From contig JAGTXO010000004.1 in NCBI GenBank assembly GCA_019448385.1, positions 372,001 to 436,000 on the forward strand: a DNA stretch of 64,000 bases, given 5' to 3'. The position numbers and the translations under genes are program-made. Source of the DNA: Diacronema lutheri (lineage: Eukaryota; Haptophyta; Pavlovophyceae; Pavlovales; Pavlovaceae). Shown in pieces: positions 22,403-31,395 of this stretch. The notes under the pieces are model-generated. The model was not told the DNA's origin. It worked only from the letters and a program-made list of their open reading frames with translations, and ran no database searches. The stretch's first letter is position 1. Each line of letters starts with the position of its first letter.

Positions 22403-24859
22403 ATGGCGCTCTCGCTCGGCCCGTGGAGCAACCCGCCGCCGCCGGAGGCGGGCGAGCGCGACGAGGGCGAGGCGGACGACAAGGTCGATGGCACCGCTGG
22501 CGTAGAGCCGCTTTTCATCTTCTCGCTCCTCCGCGCACTCGTCCCGCCCGGAGCGTCGACCGGCGGCGACGGCAGGTGCGACGCGCCAGCGTCCGCGCCG
22601 GCCGCGGACGACGCGCACGCGCCGGCTGATGAGGCGGCGCTCGAGGCGGCGGACCGCACGCGCATCGATGCGTGTTGCGCGCTCTGGGACCTCGCCACCA
22701 ACGCGCGCTACGCAGAGCTGTGCCACGAGCATCACGCGGTCTCGCTGCTCCTCTGGCCGCTCGCCGCGCCCGCGAGCCATAGCGATCGGCTGCTTGAGGT
22801 GTGCGCCGGCACGCTCGCGACGCTGGCGAGAGTGCCGTCGATCCAACGCGACATGCTCGCGCGCGACGACCTCGCGCGCGCGCTCCTCGCCCTCGTCCGC
22901 GCCACGTCGAGCGCGGAGGTGCTCGGCGAGGCGCTGCAGCTGCTCGGCGTACTGCTCGGCGCGCGCGCCGCGCGCGCGGACGACAATGCCGACGTGGCTT
23001 CCGATGACGGCGACGAGCGGGCGGATGCAGCCGAGCTCGGCGTGGCTGATGCCGCCGCGACCGTCGCCGCGCCGTCCGACGATGGCGGCGCGCGTGCGGG
23101 CTGCGTCGACGGCGTGGGCGCACCGCAGCCGCTCGGCGGCCACGGCGCCGATGCGGCGCGGGTTTCGGACGGCGGCCTGTGGGACTCGCAAGATGAAACG
23201 GAGAGTGCGCCCGGCGAGCCCTTGACCATCGCGCGCGCGCGCGCGGCCTCGCCCGCCCGCCCTTGCCGCGCCGCCGGCGCCCTACCGCGCGCGCACAAAG
23301 CCCACAATGGATGCGTCGGATCGCAGTATGCATGCATCCATCATTGGCTGACCGAGCACCTTTTTGGCGATGGATCGGCGCGCGACGGTGCAGGCGAGGC
23401 CAAGCGATCCGATCTCGTCGCGACGCTGCGCTTCGTGCTGTGGAGCAGCCAACGACCGCAGCTCGTCTGCCATGCGGCAGCACTCCTCGAGGCACTCATC
23501 TTTCACGCGCCCACGCACGCGATCGTGCGGCTCGTCGCAGCTGGGACTGGCGCGCCCGACGGCGCGGCCGAGGCGCCGGAGGGCGCGGCTGATGCGTCAG
23601 CGCGCGCCGGCGTGCCGTCGAGCGGGGCACCGGCCGCGCCGCACGCCGCCGCGCGGGATGGCGCAGCCGGCCGCGGCCAAACCGTCATCGGGGAAGGGAG
23701 CGAAGTAGCCGGCGTTGCCGAGGAGCCGAGCAACCTGGCCGGCGCCGGCACGAGCTTTGTCGAAATGCTGCTCGCGCGGCTCGCGCCGCCGGCGGCGAGC
23801 GAGACGCGCGCTGCGACGCTCGGGCAGTTGGCGGCGCAGGGCGAGCACCTCGGGATGGCGGCAACGCGCTCACTTTTGGCATTGCTTGGTAGGTTACTGA
23901 GCGCTGCTCGCCCGCTGCTTAAGGTGAGCGGCGAAAGCGGCGAAAGCGGCGGCGACGAGGCGCACGAGCGGACGGAAGGCCGCGCGGATGCGCTCGCGCC
24001 GCGCACGTGGGCCGCGATTGAAGCCGGTCTCGCGCTCGAGCGCGCGGCGCCCTGGCAGCTGCTCGTGCGCGCGCTGTGCGCGCCGTGGATCAACGCGCTC
24101 TCAGGCGTGGCCGGCGCGCCGTTGCTCGAGAGCGCGTCGTTCGGCTTGGACGAGGATGAGGAGGGCGCGTACCTTCTCGTCGATGTCATCGCCGCCCTCG
24201 CCGCACTCCGGTCGCGCGCGGCTGAGCGCGCGCTGTGTGCGACCGGTGCGCCGGCTGTTCACGCGCTGTGCGAGCTGCTGAGGCTTGCGGTACAACGCGC
24301 GCGTCGTCTGCCCGTCGCGGCTGACGAGCTGCTTGACGAGGCGGCGGGCACGCTCGGCGTGTGGGCGTGTCTCGCGCTGCTCAGCGCTCGGCTCGACGGC
24401 CTCGAGTTGGCGATTTCGCACGACCCGGACGAGCGCGCGCATGGGCGCGCCGCGCAGCAAGCGGCGGGCGCTGCGCGCGAGGGCGTGCGCGAGGGCGCGC
24501 GTGCCCTTGCCGCGGACGAGAGTGCCGACCCCTGGCCTCGCGTGCATCACGCCGTGTTTGCCGCGTTCGCACTGCACGCGCAGACGATCGCGTGGGCGCA
24601 CGCCCTCGTGCGTCGCGCGTGCGCCGCGCGCGGCAGCACGTGCACTTCTCCGGCCGGGCGCGGCACAGAGCACGACGAGCAGCGCGAGGCGGCCGCGCGC
24701 GCGTGCGCGGAGGGCGCGCGAGTTCTCGAGCACGTGGTGAGCGCTGGTGACGTGCTTCGGACCGCAGGTGACGCAGGCGGTCGCCTTGCTGAGAGCATGG
24801 GCTCGATCCGCGCCGCACTCGACGCCGACGTCGACGACGCGTGGCCGTGGCACGCGTGA
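22403..24859 (+). CDS. SAAL1-like armadillo-fold protein
   Basis: This single exon encodes 818 residues. The N-terminal part resembles SAAL1 (serum amyloid A-like 1): RIDACCALWDLATNARYAEL, then VSLLLWPLAAP...RLLEVCAGTLATLARVPSIQRDML and LVRATSSAEVLGEALQLLGVLL. These have the helix-pair spacing of ARM repeats. Further ARM-like helices follow (ATLRFVLWSSQRPQLVCHAAALLEAL; GAYLLVDVIAALAALRSRAAERAL), separated by Ala/Gly/Asp-rich linkers. The length is well above the 474 residues of human SAAL1, mostly from these inserts. The molecular role of SAAL1 is poorly known. The ATG at 22403 is the first ATG in frame. The assignment is by pattern, not exact match, and a generic ARM-repeat protein is the alternative. 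Confidence 0.6.
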   Translation: MALSLGPWSNPPPPEAGERDEGEADDKVDGTAGVEPLFIFSLLRALVPPGASTGGDGRCDAPASAPAADDAHAPADEAALEAADRTRIDACCALWDLATNARYAELCHEHHAVSLLLWPLAAPASHSDRLLEVCAGTLATLARVPSIQRDMLARDDLARALLALVRATSSAEVLGEALQLLGVLLGARAARADDNADVASDDGDERADAAELGVADAAATVAAPSDDGGARAGCVDGVGAPQPLGGHGADAARVSDGGLWDSQDETESAPGEPLTIARARAASPARPCRAAGALPRAHKAHNGCVGSQYACIHHWLTEHLFGDGSARDGAGEAKRSDLVATLRFVLWSSQRPQLVCHAAALLEALIFHAPTHAIVRLVAAGTGAPDGAAEAPEGAADASARAGVPSSGAPAAPHAAARDGAAGRGQTVIGEGSEVAGVAEEPSNLAGAGTSFVEMLLARLAPPAASETRAATLGQLAAQGEHLGMAATRSLLALLGRLLSAARPLLKVSGESGESGGDEAHERTEGRADALAPRTWAAIEAGLALERAAPWQLLVRALCAPWINALSGVAGAPLLESASFGLDEDEEGAYLLVDVIAALAALRSRAAERALCATGAPAVHALCELLRLAVQRARRLPVAADELLDEAAGTLGVWACLALLSARLDGLELAISHDPDERAHGRAAQQAAGAAREGVREGARALAADESADPWPRVHHAVFAAFALHAQTIAWAHALVRRACAARGSTCTSPAGRGTEHDEQREAAARACAEGARVLEHVVSAGDVLRTAGDAGGRLAESMGSIRAALDADVDDAWPWHA

Positions 24860-25084
24860 GCAAGCATTGCGCGCGATGGATTGGCTTGACGGCACGCGCG
24901 GAGCAGGTTGCGGCCGCCAAGGGGCGCCGGGGCGTCGGGCGAGCGAGTGCGCGCGCGGTGCGCGCGCGCAGAGACTCCGCGCACAGTGCGCATGTTGGCG
25001 TGAGGTTTGAGGGGCACCTGCGCGGCCCCAGGCCCGAGGCGCAGAGGCGCCCGTGGCCTACAGACTGAGGCTGATTGAACGCCG

Positions 25085-25510
25085 TCACGCCGTCACGCCG
25101 TCACTACCCGGCGTCGAGCTCGGCTCGGTTTCCTCCATCACCGTCAGCGGACGCGCGCGCACGACATTGAGCTCGCTCGCGACGATCTCGTCGACAAATA
25201 CGACGCCTCCTCGGCCCGGTGCGCGCGGCAGTACGCCCTGCCGCGCGCTGCTTCGACTCGGCGCGCCGACCTCGTTGACGTCGTCGTCGGCAGAGCTGCG
25301 CTCCTCGTCCGACGAATGATGCGCATTCGAGCCGCGATCCTCTGCGACGCGCGAGCCGGCACGCGCGAAGCGGACGTACGCCTCGTCGCCCGCCTCCTTA
25401 GCGCCGAGCACATAGATGTCATGTTCGGCCGCCGGCAGGCATTTCGCCAGCGTCGGGTAGAGGTCCACGAGCTGCGCGACGAGCGACGTAAGTGCCGGCG
25501 GCAGCTTCAT
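25085..25510 (-). CDS. Short ORF that may be the C-terminal tail of the adjacent kinase-LRR gene
   Basis: An ATG at 25510 opens 141 codons (MKLPPALTSLVAQLVDLYPT...), helical first and then acidic, Ser/Asp-rich and ending in a conserved-looking VVFVDEIVASELNVVRAR. It has no recognisable family. The frame is open further upstream to about 25570 and is the same frame as the kinase-LRR gene. It is separated from that gene only by a 45-nt segment flanked by direct repeats and containing the kinase stop. So this may not be a separate gene but the natural C-terminus of the neighbour, with YFGQLIERFGVAAAMKLPP continuing from EWSKYF. Both readings are open; see the related finding. Confidence 0.5.
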   Translation of the reverse strand: MKLPPALTSLVAQLVDLYPTLAKCLPAAEHDIYVLGAKEAGDEAYVRFARAGSRVAEDRGSNAHHSSDEERSSADDDVNEVGAPSRSSARQGVLPRAPGRGGVVFVDEIVASELNVVRARPLTVMEETEPSSTPGSDGVTA

Positions 25511-25547
25511 CGCTGCGGCCACCCCGAACCGCTCGATTAGTTGACCA

Positions 25548-25604
25548 AAGTATTTTGACTATGATCCATTGATGCCGTTTCACGATGAAACGAAGTATTT
25601 TGAC
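25548..25604. repeat. 45-nt period direct repeat spanning the kinase-LRR stop codon
   Basis: AAGTATTTTGAC occurs at 25548-25559 and again at 25593-25604, exactly 45 nt (15 codons) apart. The intervening segment holds the TGA at 25580-25582 and the inverted repeat GTTTCACGATGAAAC. On the minus strand it also contains a GT...AG-bounded 33-nt stretch. Loss of either 45 or 33 nt would keep the reading frame. Confidence 0.85.
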
Positions 25605-28600
25605 CACTCCTGCTTGAAGACGCGCCGGTGGCAGCACTCGATCACGAGGAGGCTGCTCGAGCGCTCAAAGACAGCGCCGAGCTCCGCCGCCTCCTGCGCG
25701 TCCATCGCGATGGCCGCGAGGTTGAGCACTTGCAGCGAACGCGACGACTCGAGCGCGCACATCAGCTGATGCCACGCGCGCGCGCGCGCGCCTGTCTTTG
25801 GCGGCGAGCCGCGCGGTGCGGCGCGCGGCGCGCGCCCAGCCGCGGGCGTGGACGCTTGGCGCTCGGGCAGCGGCGATGGCGCCGCGCCCGCCCCTTCGCT
25901 TAGCCTGCGCGAGCCGGTCGCACCGCCGCCGAGCAGTTCCGCAGCGCCGATCGAAAGAGTCGCGAGGCTGGGCGAAGCAGCGACGAGCTCACCGAGCGCG
26001 GCGAGCAGCGCGTCGAGCGGCTGCGCGCGCGACTGCGCGAGTGGCGCCGAGAGCGCCGAGAGCGGCGGGCGCGCCTCGGCCCCGCAGCTCAGCCGGCGTG
26101 GCGGCGACGCGCCACGGCGCTGCATGCGCTGTAGCGCGCGCCCGACGGCGGGCAGCTGAGGCGACAGGGCCGTATGCCGCGCGGCGCAGCCGCCGGCCAG
26201 CGGCGGCGAGCGCGCGTACGCCGCCTGCAGCGCGACCATCCGGCTGCCGCCCGCGCCGCCCGCCGGTCCCGACTGGGGCCGCGGGGCACTGGCGCCTGCG
26301 CCGCGACCACCGCCATCATCGTTTCCGCTGCTGCCACCTCCTCCCATGGCGCAGTCGAGCGAGACGTGGACGAGCGGCTGGCCGCGGAGCGCGAGCAGCA
26401 GAGCGCCCATGCCGTTCGCGCCAAAGCGGTGCCCGGAGAGCATGAGCTTGACAAACGTTGGGTGTGGGTGTGCCTGCAACGCCGCGGCGAGATGGTCGGC
26501 CGCACGCGCATCGAGGCGGTTTGCGGACAGGTCGAGCGCGAGCGCGCCAAGCGCCGGGTTGCGCAGCGCCGCCTTGACGAGCGCGCCCGCCGCCTCGCCG
26601 CTGAGGCCGCGCACGTCCCTCAGTCGAAGGGAGCGGAGCGCAGACGCGTGGCGCACAAAGTCGCACAGCTGCGATGCCGCCTCGTTCGAGCAGATGCAGC
26701 CTCCCGACACGTCAAGCTGGCGCAGCTCGTGGTGCGCGTGCGCGCTCGCGCGCAGCGCGCACGCAAGCGCCGCCACGTCGATGCCCGTCGCCGAGACGTC
26801 GAGCGCGGTGTGTGCGCGGCTCGCGCCGAGTGCTGCGCCGAGCGCGCGCATGACGCGGCCGTCACCGCCGCCGCCTTTCCCGCCATAACCGCCTTCGACT
26901 TGAACGCCGAGGTCGGTGCCCGCCAAGGAGAGCGAGCGCAGCGCGCCTGCATGCGCGCCCTCGGCGAGCGCGCCGAGCAGTTCGGCGAGCGCCGCCGCGC
27001 CCTCGTCGCCGCCGGCGCGCGCAACCGGACAGTCGGCCAGCCGGAACGCACGCAGCCCGCGCGGCATGCGCGCGAGCGCGCGCGCGAGTGCGCGGATTGC
27101 CGCTGGCTCGGCTGGGCCTGCGAAACTGAGCGCGGCGAGGCTTGAACCCGCGCGCGAGCTCGCTGCCGCGCGGCGGCAGCCAAACGCGGCTTCCAGCGCA
27201 GCAATGGCGGGCTCGCGCAGCTCGTGGTGACAGAGCGCGACGCTCTGGAGGCGCGGCGCGCGCATGAGCAGGGGCGCGAGTGCTCCGACTGACTCGCTAC
27301 GCAGCCGCGCGCGTGTGCACACGACCGAGCCGACGTGCGCGCCGCATGCGCCCGCAAGCGCCGCGGCGAGCGCGTGCCACTCCGCCGCGGGCATCATATC
27401 GAGCGCGTCGCGTGAGCAAGCGTCGGACAGGTCAAACTGCAGCAGCGAAGGCGGCGGCGCGTCGTCGCCGCCGTCATCGCCGTCACCACCGTCGTCGCCG
27501 CCGTCGCAGTCGTCGCCGTCGTCGCCATCGAGATCCGCACGCAAGCCCGCGTTGACGCCGCGCCGCGCGCGCGCGCCGAGCGCCGCAACGACGCGCTCGC
27601 CGAATCGATCAAGCGACGCGCGCGCGCGCGACGACGGCGGCACGTGTGCGAGAGAGCAGAGCGCGGCGAACGATCGGCCCGCCGCGCGCGCGAGCTCCGC
27701 GTCCGCCAAGCCGACCGACGCATCTGCCGCCGCGCGCGCGCCGAGCGCCGCGCACGCCCTTCCGCCGCCTCCGTCCGTCGTGTGCGCGCGCGAGAGCGCG
27801 GGCGGCTCAAGCGTAACCGACGCGAAGGCGGGCTGCGGCAACCCGGCGCCTACGTATGCGCCGCCGAGTGCGCGCACCGCGCTGCGCAGAGCGCTGTACA
27901 GCGCGCGCGCCGCGCTGTCCGAGTCGCACGCCACCCGCAAGATCTCACCCGGCGAGCCGCCCCGCGCGCGCGCGTGCACGGTGCCACCAGCGCCGCTCGC
28001 GGCGCCGACGCCAGCGGGCGCGCCAAAGCTGAGCTCGACGATGGCCACGCCGTTGTGCGCGCCCGCTCCGCCTTGCGACCCATCCGCCGTTCCCTCATCG
28101 CCGCCGCCACCATCGCCGCCGCCACCATCGCCGCCGCCACCATCGCCGCCGCCATCCGCGCCTCGAGCGCGCGCGCGTTCCGTGTACGCACGCACGCGCC
28201 GGAGGCGGAGCAGGTGAGCGCGCAGCGCGACGGGCGCGCTCGAGCCCGTCGCCGCGCGGCGCGCGCCGTCTGCGCGCTGGGGCCGGCTCGCGGTCGCGGG
28301 CCGGAGGAGAAGGAGCTGGTGCGAGCCGAGCGCCAGAATGCGCGGCAGTGCGGCGGAGAGCGTGAGCGCGCGCACGGGCACGAGCAGCCGCGGCACGTCG
28401 CCGTAGCGCAGGAGCTGCGCGCGGCCAAACGTATCGTCCTCGCGGAGCACGCCGCCGCCGCAAGCGCCGCCTGCCGGCCGGCAGGCGTCAGCGCGCGCGG
28501 CCGAGCGCGCGCGCGCGCGCGGCGGCGGGCGCAGCGTCGGCGACGCCGCGGGTCCGCCGAGCGGCGAGGCGAGCTGCTTGCCAGGCGAGATGGCGGCCGC

Positions 28601-30997
28601 CTTGTCCGTCGTCGCGTGCGCGCCGGGCTCCGCGCCCGCGCGCGGCTCGGGCGCGCAGCCCGCCGGCGCGCACGTGTGGGCGGCGGCGCCCGCGCGCGGC
28701 GGTGCGGGGCGACGCGCGCCCGCCGGCGACGGGAAGGCGGGCGCGGTTGAGGCGGCGGACGCGCCCGAGGACGAGCCGGGCAGCAAGAGCGCGTGCTCGG
28801 CGCGGCCATCGTGCCCGTCGTCATCAGCCGTGGCGCACAGCTTGGTCGTGAGCGGTCGTAGGAGCGGCAGCCGGCGGCTCGCGCTCGCGCCGCGCGCTGC
28901 GGGCTCGGCGAACGCTGAGCGCGAGCGGCGCAGGAGCGTCGGGTCGCCAAAGGCTAAGCCCGACATGGCGCTGCTCGTGCTGCACGGCAGGCGCGCGAAG
29001 CGTACGTCCAGCGACGGCGCGCGTGCGGCGCTGCGCTGGCCATCGTCCGGACCTGCGCGTGGCTCGTGGTCGCCCGGCTGGCAGCGGCGGATGGAGAGAA
29101 TCGTCGAGCCAAACGCGGTTTCGGGCGGCGGCAGGTGGAGCTGTCGAGCGACGAGGCGCACCGCCTCGAGCTCGCCGACGGCAAGCGTCTGCTGCCGGCT
29201 GGGCGGAGGTGCACGGCCCCCGGCCGGGGAATGCGCCCAGTCGAGTTTCGGCTGCGCCTTTGATTCGGCGCAGTCCGCCACCGCCGCGCTCGCGCTCGCG
29301 CTCGCGCCGTCTGCGCACGCGCCGTCGCCGTCGCCGACGCCGTCGCCGTCACCGTCACTGTCACCGTCACCGTCACCGTCACCAACGCTGACGGCGCGCG
29401 CCGCGACTGGCGGCGACGCGGCGCGAGGTCCTCCGGTGGGCGCGTCAGCGGAGTGCGCCGGCTGGGCGGGCGCGCGCGTGGCGCGCAGTGCGTGCGGCGG
29501 GCTCTCACAACGGCCGTCTCCGTTGGCTACGCCCTGGCGCGCGGCCGCTACGCTCGGCGCGAGCGCAGCGCGCGGCGCGGCGCACGGTGCGGCGCGCTGC
29601 AGAGCAAAATGGCGATGGCCGACGGCGCCCGCGCCGCTCGCGCTGCTCCGCGTCGAGGAATCGGACGACGCGATCCCCGCGCGCAGCTGGCTCGCGGGTG
29701 TGCCGCTCGCGCTCGCAGCCGCCGAGTCCGGGGCGGAGCCGTTGTCCGGTTCCGAGCCCTCGAGCGTGATGGCGAGCGGAGCAGCGAGCGGCGGAGCGGC
29801 GTGCGCGATCGCGCGCTCGCCGTCCGTCCAAATGGGCGACTCGCCCGCGACCGCCGCGCGCGCCATGAAGGCCGCGGCGCGGTGGACGAGCGGGCTCGCG
29901 CTGAGCAGCTGCTCGGCGCTCGGGCGCAGCTGCGGGTCCGGCTCGAGGCAGCGCCGGATGAGTGCGTGCAGCTCGCGCGAGTACGCGGCGTCGAGCGGCG
30001 CGTACGCGCCACCGAGGATCTTGAGCGCGAGCCCCGGCAGGTTGTCCGCAGCGAACGGCACGCGCAGCATCGCCGCCTGGTAGAGCAGCACGCCCGCCGC
30101 CCACACGTCCGCCTTGCCATCGTACCCGCGCCCGTCGATCACCTCGGGCGCGAGGTGGAACGGCGTGCCAATGCACGTGTGCGCGAGTGGGTCGTCGGCC
30201 GTCAGCTGCCGCGCCGCGCCAAAGTCGATCAGCTTGAGCTCGCCGTCCGGCGTGATCAAAACGTTGGACGACTTGACGTCTCGGTGCACGAGCCCGCGCC
30301 GGTGCGCGTGCGCGAGGGCTAGCAAAAGTTGTGCAGCCCAGTCAAGGATTTCGGCCTCGCTTGGGCGCGCGCAGTCGGGCTCGTCGCGCGCGTGCCGCTC
30401 GAGCAGCTCGCGCAGCGTGCCGCCGGGCACGTGCTCCATCAGGATGCAGCGCGACGGGCCGCGGCCGGGCGCGCCCTCATTCTCCCACGACGCCTCGAAG
30501 CGCACGATCGTCGGGTGGCGGAGCGAGGCGAGAGCGCGCGCCTCGCAAAGGCCGGCGTGCTCGCCGCCCGAGCGTCCTGCCGGGATGCGCTTGAGAACGT
30601 ACCGCGCGCCCGCCGCGTGCGCGTCCTCGACGAGGTACGCCGTCCCTTGAGTGCCTTGTCCGAGCACAGCGATCGGCCGGTAGCGCGGAACGCCGTCGCG
30701 CGCGAAGCTATCGGTCGAGCCGAATGCGCGCGGGCTCGGCTCGCAGTCCGAGGGCATGTCCGGCGAGAATGACCACCGTCGCGCCGGCCCGCGCGGCGCC
30801 GACGCCGACGCAGACGACGCCGACGCCAAACTGGCGCTGCCGGTCGTGAGCGGCGCGTTCGCGTCGGGCCGGCCAGCGTCGACGTCGACGAGTAGTGTTG
30901 GCGGGCGCATCGCGGCGGGCGAGGCCGTCATAGAGCTTGCGCGCCGCGACGGCGTGGGCGGCAGCGCGCTCGGGTCCAAACTATCGCCGTCAGTCAT
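25580..30997 (-). CDS. NEK-type Ser/Thr kinase fused to PH-like and CARMIL-like leucine-rich repeat regions
   Basis: One uninterrupted frame of 1805 residues starts at the ATG at 30997. The kinase domain (about residues 105-390) has VLGQGTQGTAYLV, VLKRIP (VAIK lysine), HRDVKSSNVLI, DFGAARQL and GTPFHLAPEV, so it should be active and looks NEK-like. About 500 low-complexity residues follow, with Asp-Gly and Gly-rich repeats. A block around LLRYGDVPRLLVPVRALTLS...LALGSHQLLLLRP resembles the start of a CARMIL-type PH region. The C-terminal third has leucine-rich repeats (LRRLSLAGTDL-like LRSLSLAGTDLGV, LRQLDVSGGCI, LRSLRLRDVRGL, LALDLSANRLDARAADHLAAAL, HVSLDCAMG). The likely role is signalling to the cytoskeleton. 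It is 3' adjacent to a 45-nt repeat that may affect the true end. Confidence 0.85.
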   Translation of the reverse strand: MTDGDSLDPSALPPTPSRRASSMTASPAAMRPPTLLVDVDAGRPDANAPLTTGSASLASASSASASAPRGPARRWSFSPDMPSDCEPSPRAFGSTDSFARDGVPRYRPIAVLGQGTQGTAYLVEDAHAAGARYVLKRIPAGRSGGEHAGLCEARALASLRHPTIVRFEASWENEGAPGRGPSRCILMEHVPGGTLRELLERHARDEPDCARPSEAEILDWAAQLLLALAHAHRRGLVHRDVKSSNVLITPDGELKLIDFGAARQLTADDPLAHTCIGTPFHLAPEVIDGRGYDGKADVWAAGVLLYQAAMLRVPFAADNLPGLALKILGGAYAPLDAAYSRELHALIRRCLEPDPQLRPSAEQLLSASPLVHRAAAFMARAAVAGESPIWTDGERAIAHAAPPLAAPLAITLEGSEPDNGSAPDSAAASASGTPASQLRAGIASSDSSTRSSASGAGAVGHRHFALQRAAPCAAPRAALAPSVAAARQGVANGDGRCESPPHALRATRAPAQPAHSADAPTGGPRAASPPVAARAVSVGDGDGDGDSDGDGDGVGDGDGACADGASASASAAVADCAESKAQPKLDWAHSPAGGRAPPPSRQQTLAVGELEAVRLVARQLHLPPPETAFGSTILSIRRCQPGDHEPRAGPDDGQRSAARAPSLDVRFARLPCSTSSAMSGLAFGDPTLLRRSRSAFAEPAARGASASRRLPLLRPLTTKLCATADDDGHDGRAEHALLLPGSSSGASAASTAPAFPSPAGARRPAPPRAGAAAHTCAPAGCAPEPRAGAEPGAHATTDKAAAISPGKQLASPLGGPAASPTLRPPPRARARSAARADACRPAGGACGGGVLREDDTFGRAQLLRYGDVPRLLVPVRALTLSAALPRILALGSHQLLLLRPATASRPQRADGARRAATGSSAPVALRAHLLRLRRVRAYTERARARGADGGGDGGGGDGGGGDGGGGDEGTADGSQGGAGAHNGVAIVELSFGAPAGVGAASGAGGTVHARARGGSPGEILRVACDSDSAARALYSALRSAVRALGGAYVGAGLPQPAFASVTLEPPALSRAHTTDGGGGRACAALGARAAADASVGLADAELARAAGRSFAALCSLAHVPPSSRARASLDRFGERVVAALGARARRGVNAGLRADLDGDDGDDCDGGDDGGDGDDGGDDAPPPSLLQFDLSDACSRDALDMMPAAEWHALAAALAGACGAHVGSVVCTRARLRSESVGALAPLLMRAPRLQSVALCHHELREPAIAALEAAFGCRRAAASSRAGSSLAALSFAGPAEPAAIRALARALARMPRGLRAFRLADCPVARAGGDEGAAALAELLGALAEGAHAGALRSLSLAGTDLGVQVEGGYGGKGGGGDGRVMRALGAALGASRAHTALDVSATGIDVAALACALRASAHAHHELRQLDVSGGCICSNEAASQLCDFVRHASALRSLRLRDVRGLSGEAAGALVKAALRNPALGALALDLSANRLDARAADHLAAALQAHPHPTFVKLMLSGHRFGANGMGALLLALRGQPLVHVSLDCAMGGGGSSGNDDGGGRGAGASAPRPQSGPAGGAGGSRMVALQAAYARSPPLAGGCAARHTALSPQLPAVGRALQRMQRRGASPPRRLSCGAEARPPLSALSAPLAQSRAQPLDALLAALGELVAASPSLATLSIGAAELLGGGATGSRRLSEGAGAAPSPLPERQASTPAAGRAPRAAPRGSPPKTGARARAWHQLMCALESSRSLQVLNLAAIAMDAQEAAELGAVFERSSSLLVIECCHRRVFKQEWSKYFVSS
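28096..28154. repeat. 15-bp tandem repeat inside the kinase-LRR gene
   Basis: CATCGCCGCCGCCAC is repeated almost four times. On the minus strand it encodes GGGDG units in the disordered region between the PH-like and leucine-rich parts. Confidence 0.85.
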
Positions 30998-31395
30998 GCG
31001 TCGTTCCCCGGTCTCGATCACGCGGACGTCCGCATCTGGCCCAACCGCGAGTTTCAGTTGGAGCGGTTGGAAGCAGCAAGAGAGACGCGGCCACTTTTTG
31101 CGCACAGGGGACCGGTCCGGTTGGTCCGACCCTCCGGAGGTTTTCGGTTTTGAGTTTTCTACTTCCGTGATGAGGAAGTCGCCAAGGTCGCGCTCGTTCT
31201 AAAATTAGACGCGCGCGAATGTCGCACGCCGGTGACCTCGGTTCCGCGAGGCGATTGCCGCGCAAACTCGTAGGCGACCCTGGGGAAGATGAGCGCAGCA
31301 GCGCGGCATGGCCATTTGAAAGTGCTTCAGTGGGCGCACGTCGCACGATCACGGCTGCCCGTGGGACAGGGAGAGCTCCAGCGTCCAGACCCGAC
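30998..31395. other. Intergenic region upstream of the kinase-LRR gene
   Basis: These 398 bp separate two minus-strand genes. The region holds the palindrome GGACCGGTCC (about 31108), a less GC-rich island at about 31140-31210, and an inverted repeat ACTTCCGTGATGAGGAAGT at 31161-31179. These are candidates for the kinase promoter, by position only. The kinase frame stays open for 36 codons upstream of its ATG. Confidence 0.5.

Noticed and set aside
26174-30322. Plus-strand frames opposite the kinase-LRR gene
   Set aside because: They lack any domain, and the minus strand has all kinase motifs and LRRs.
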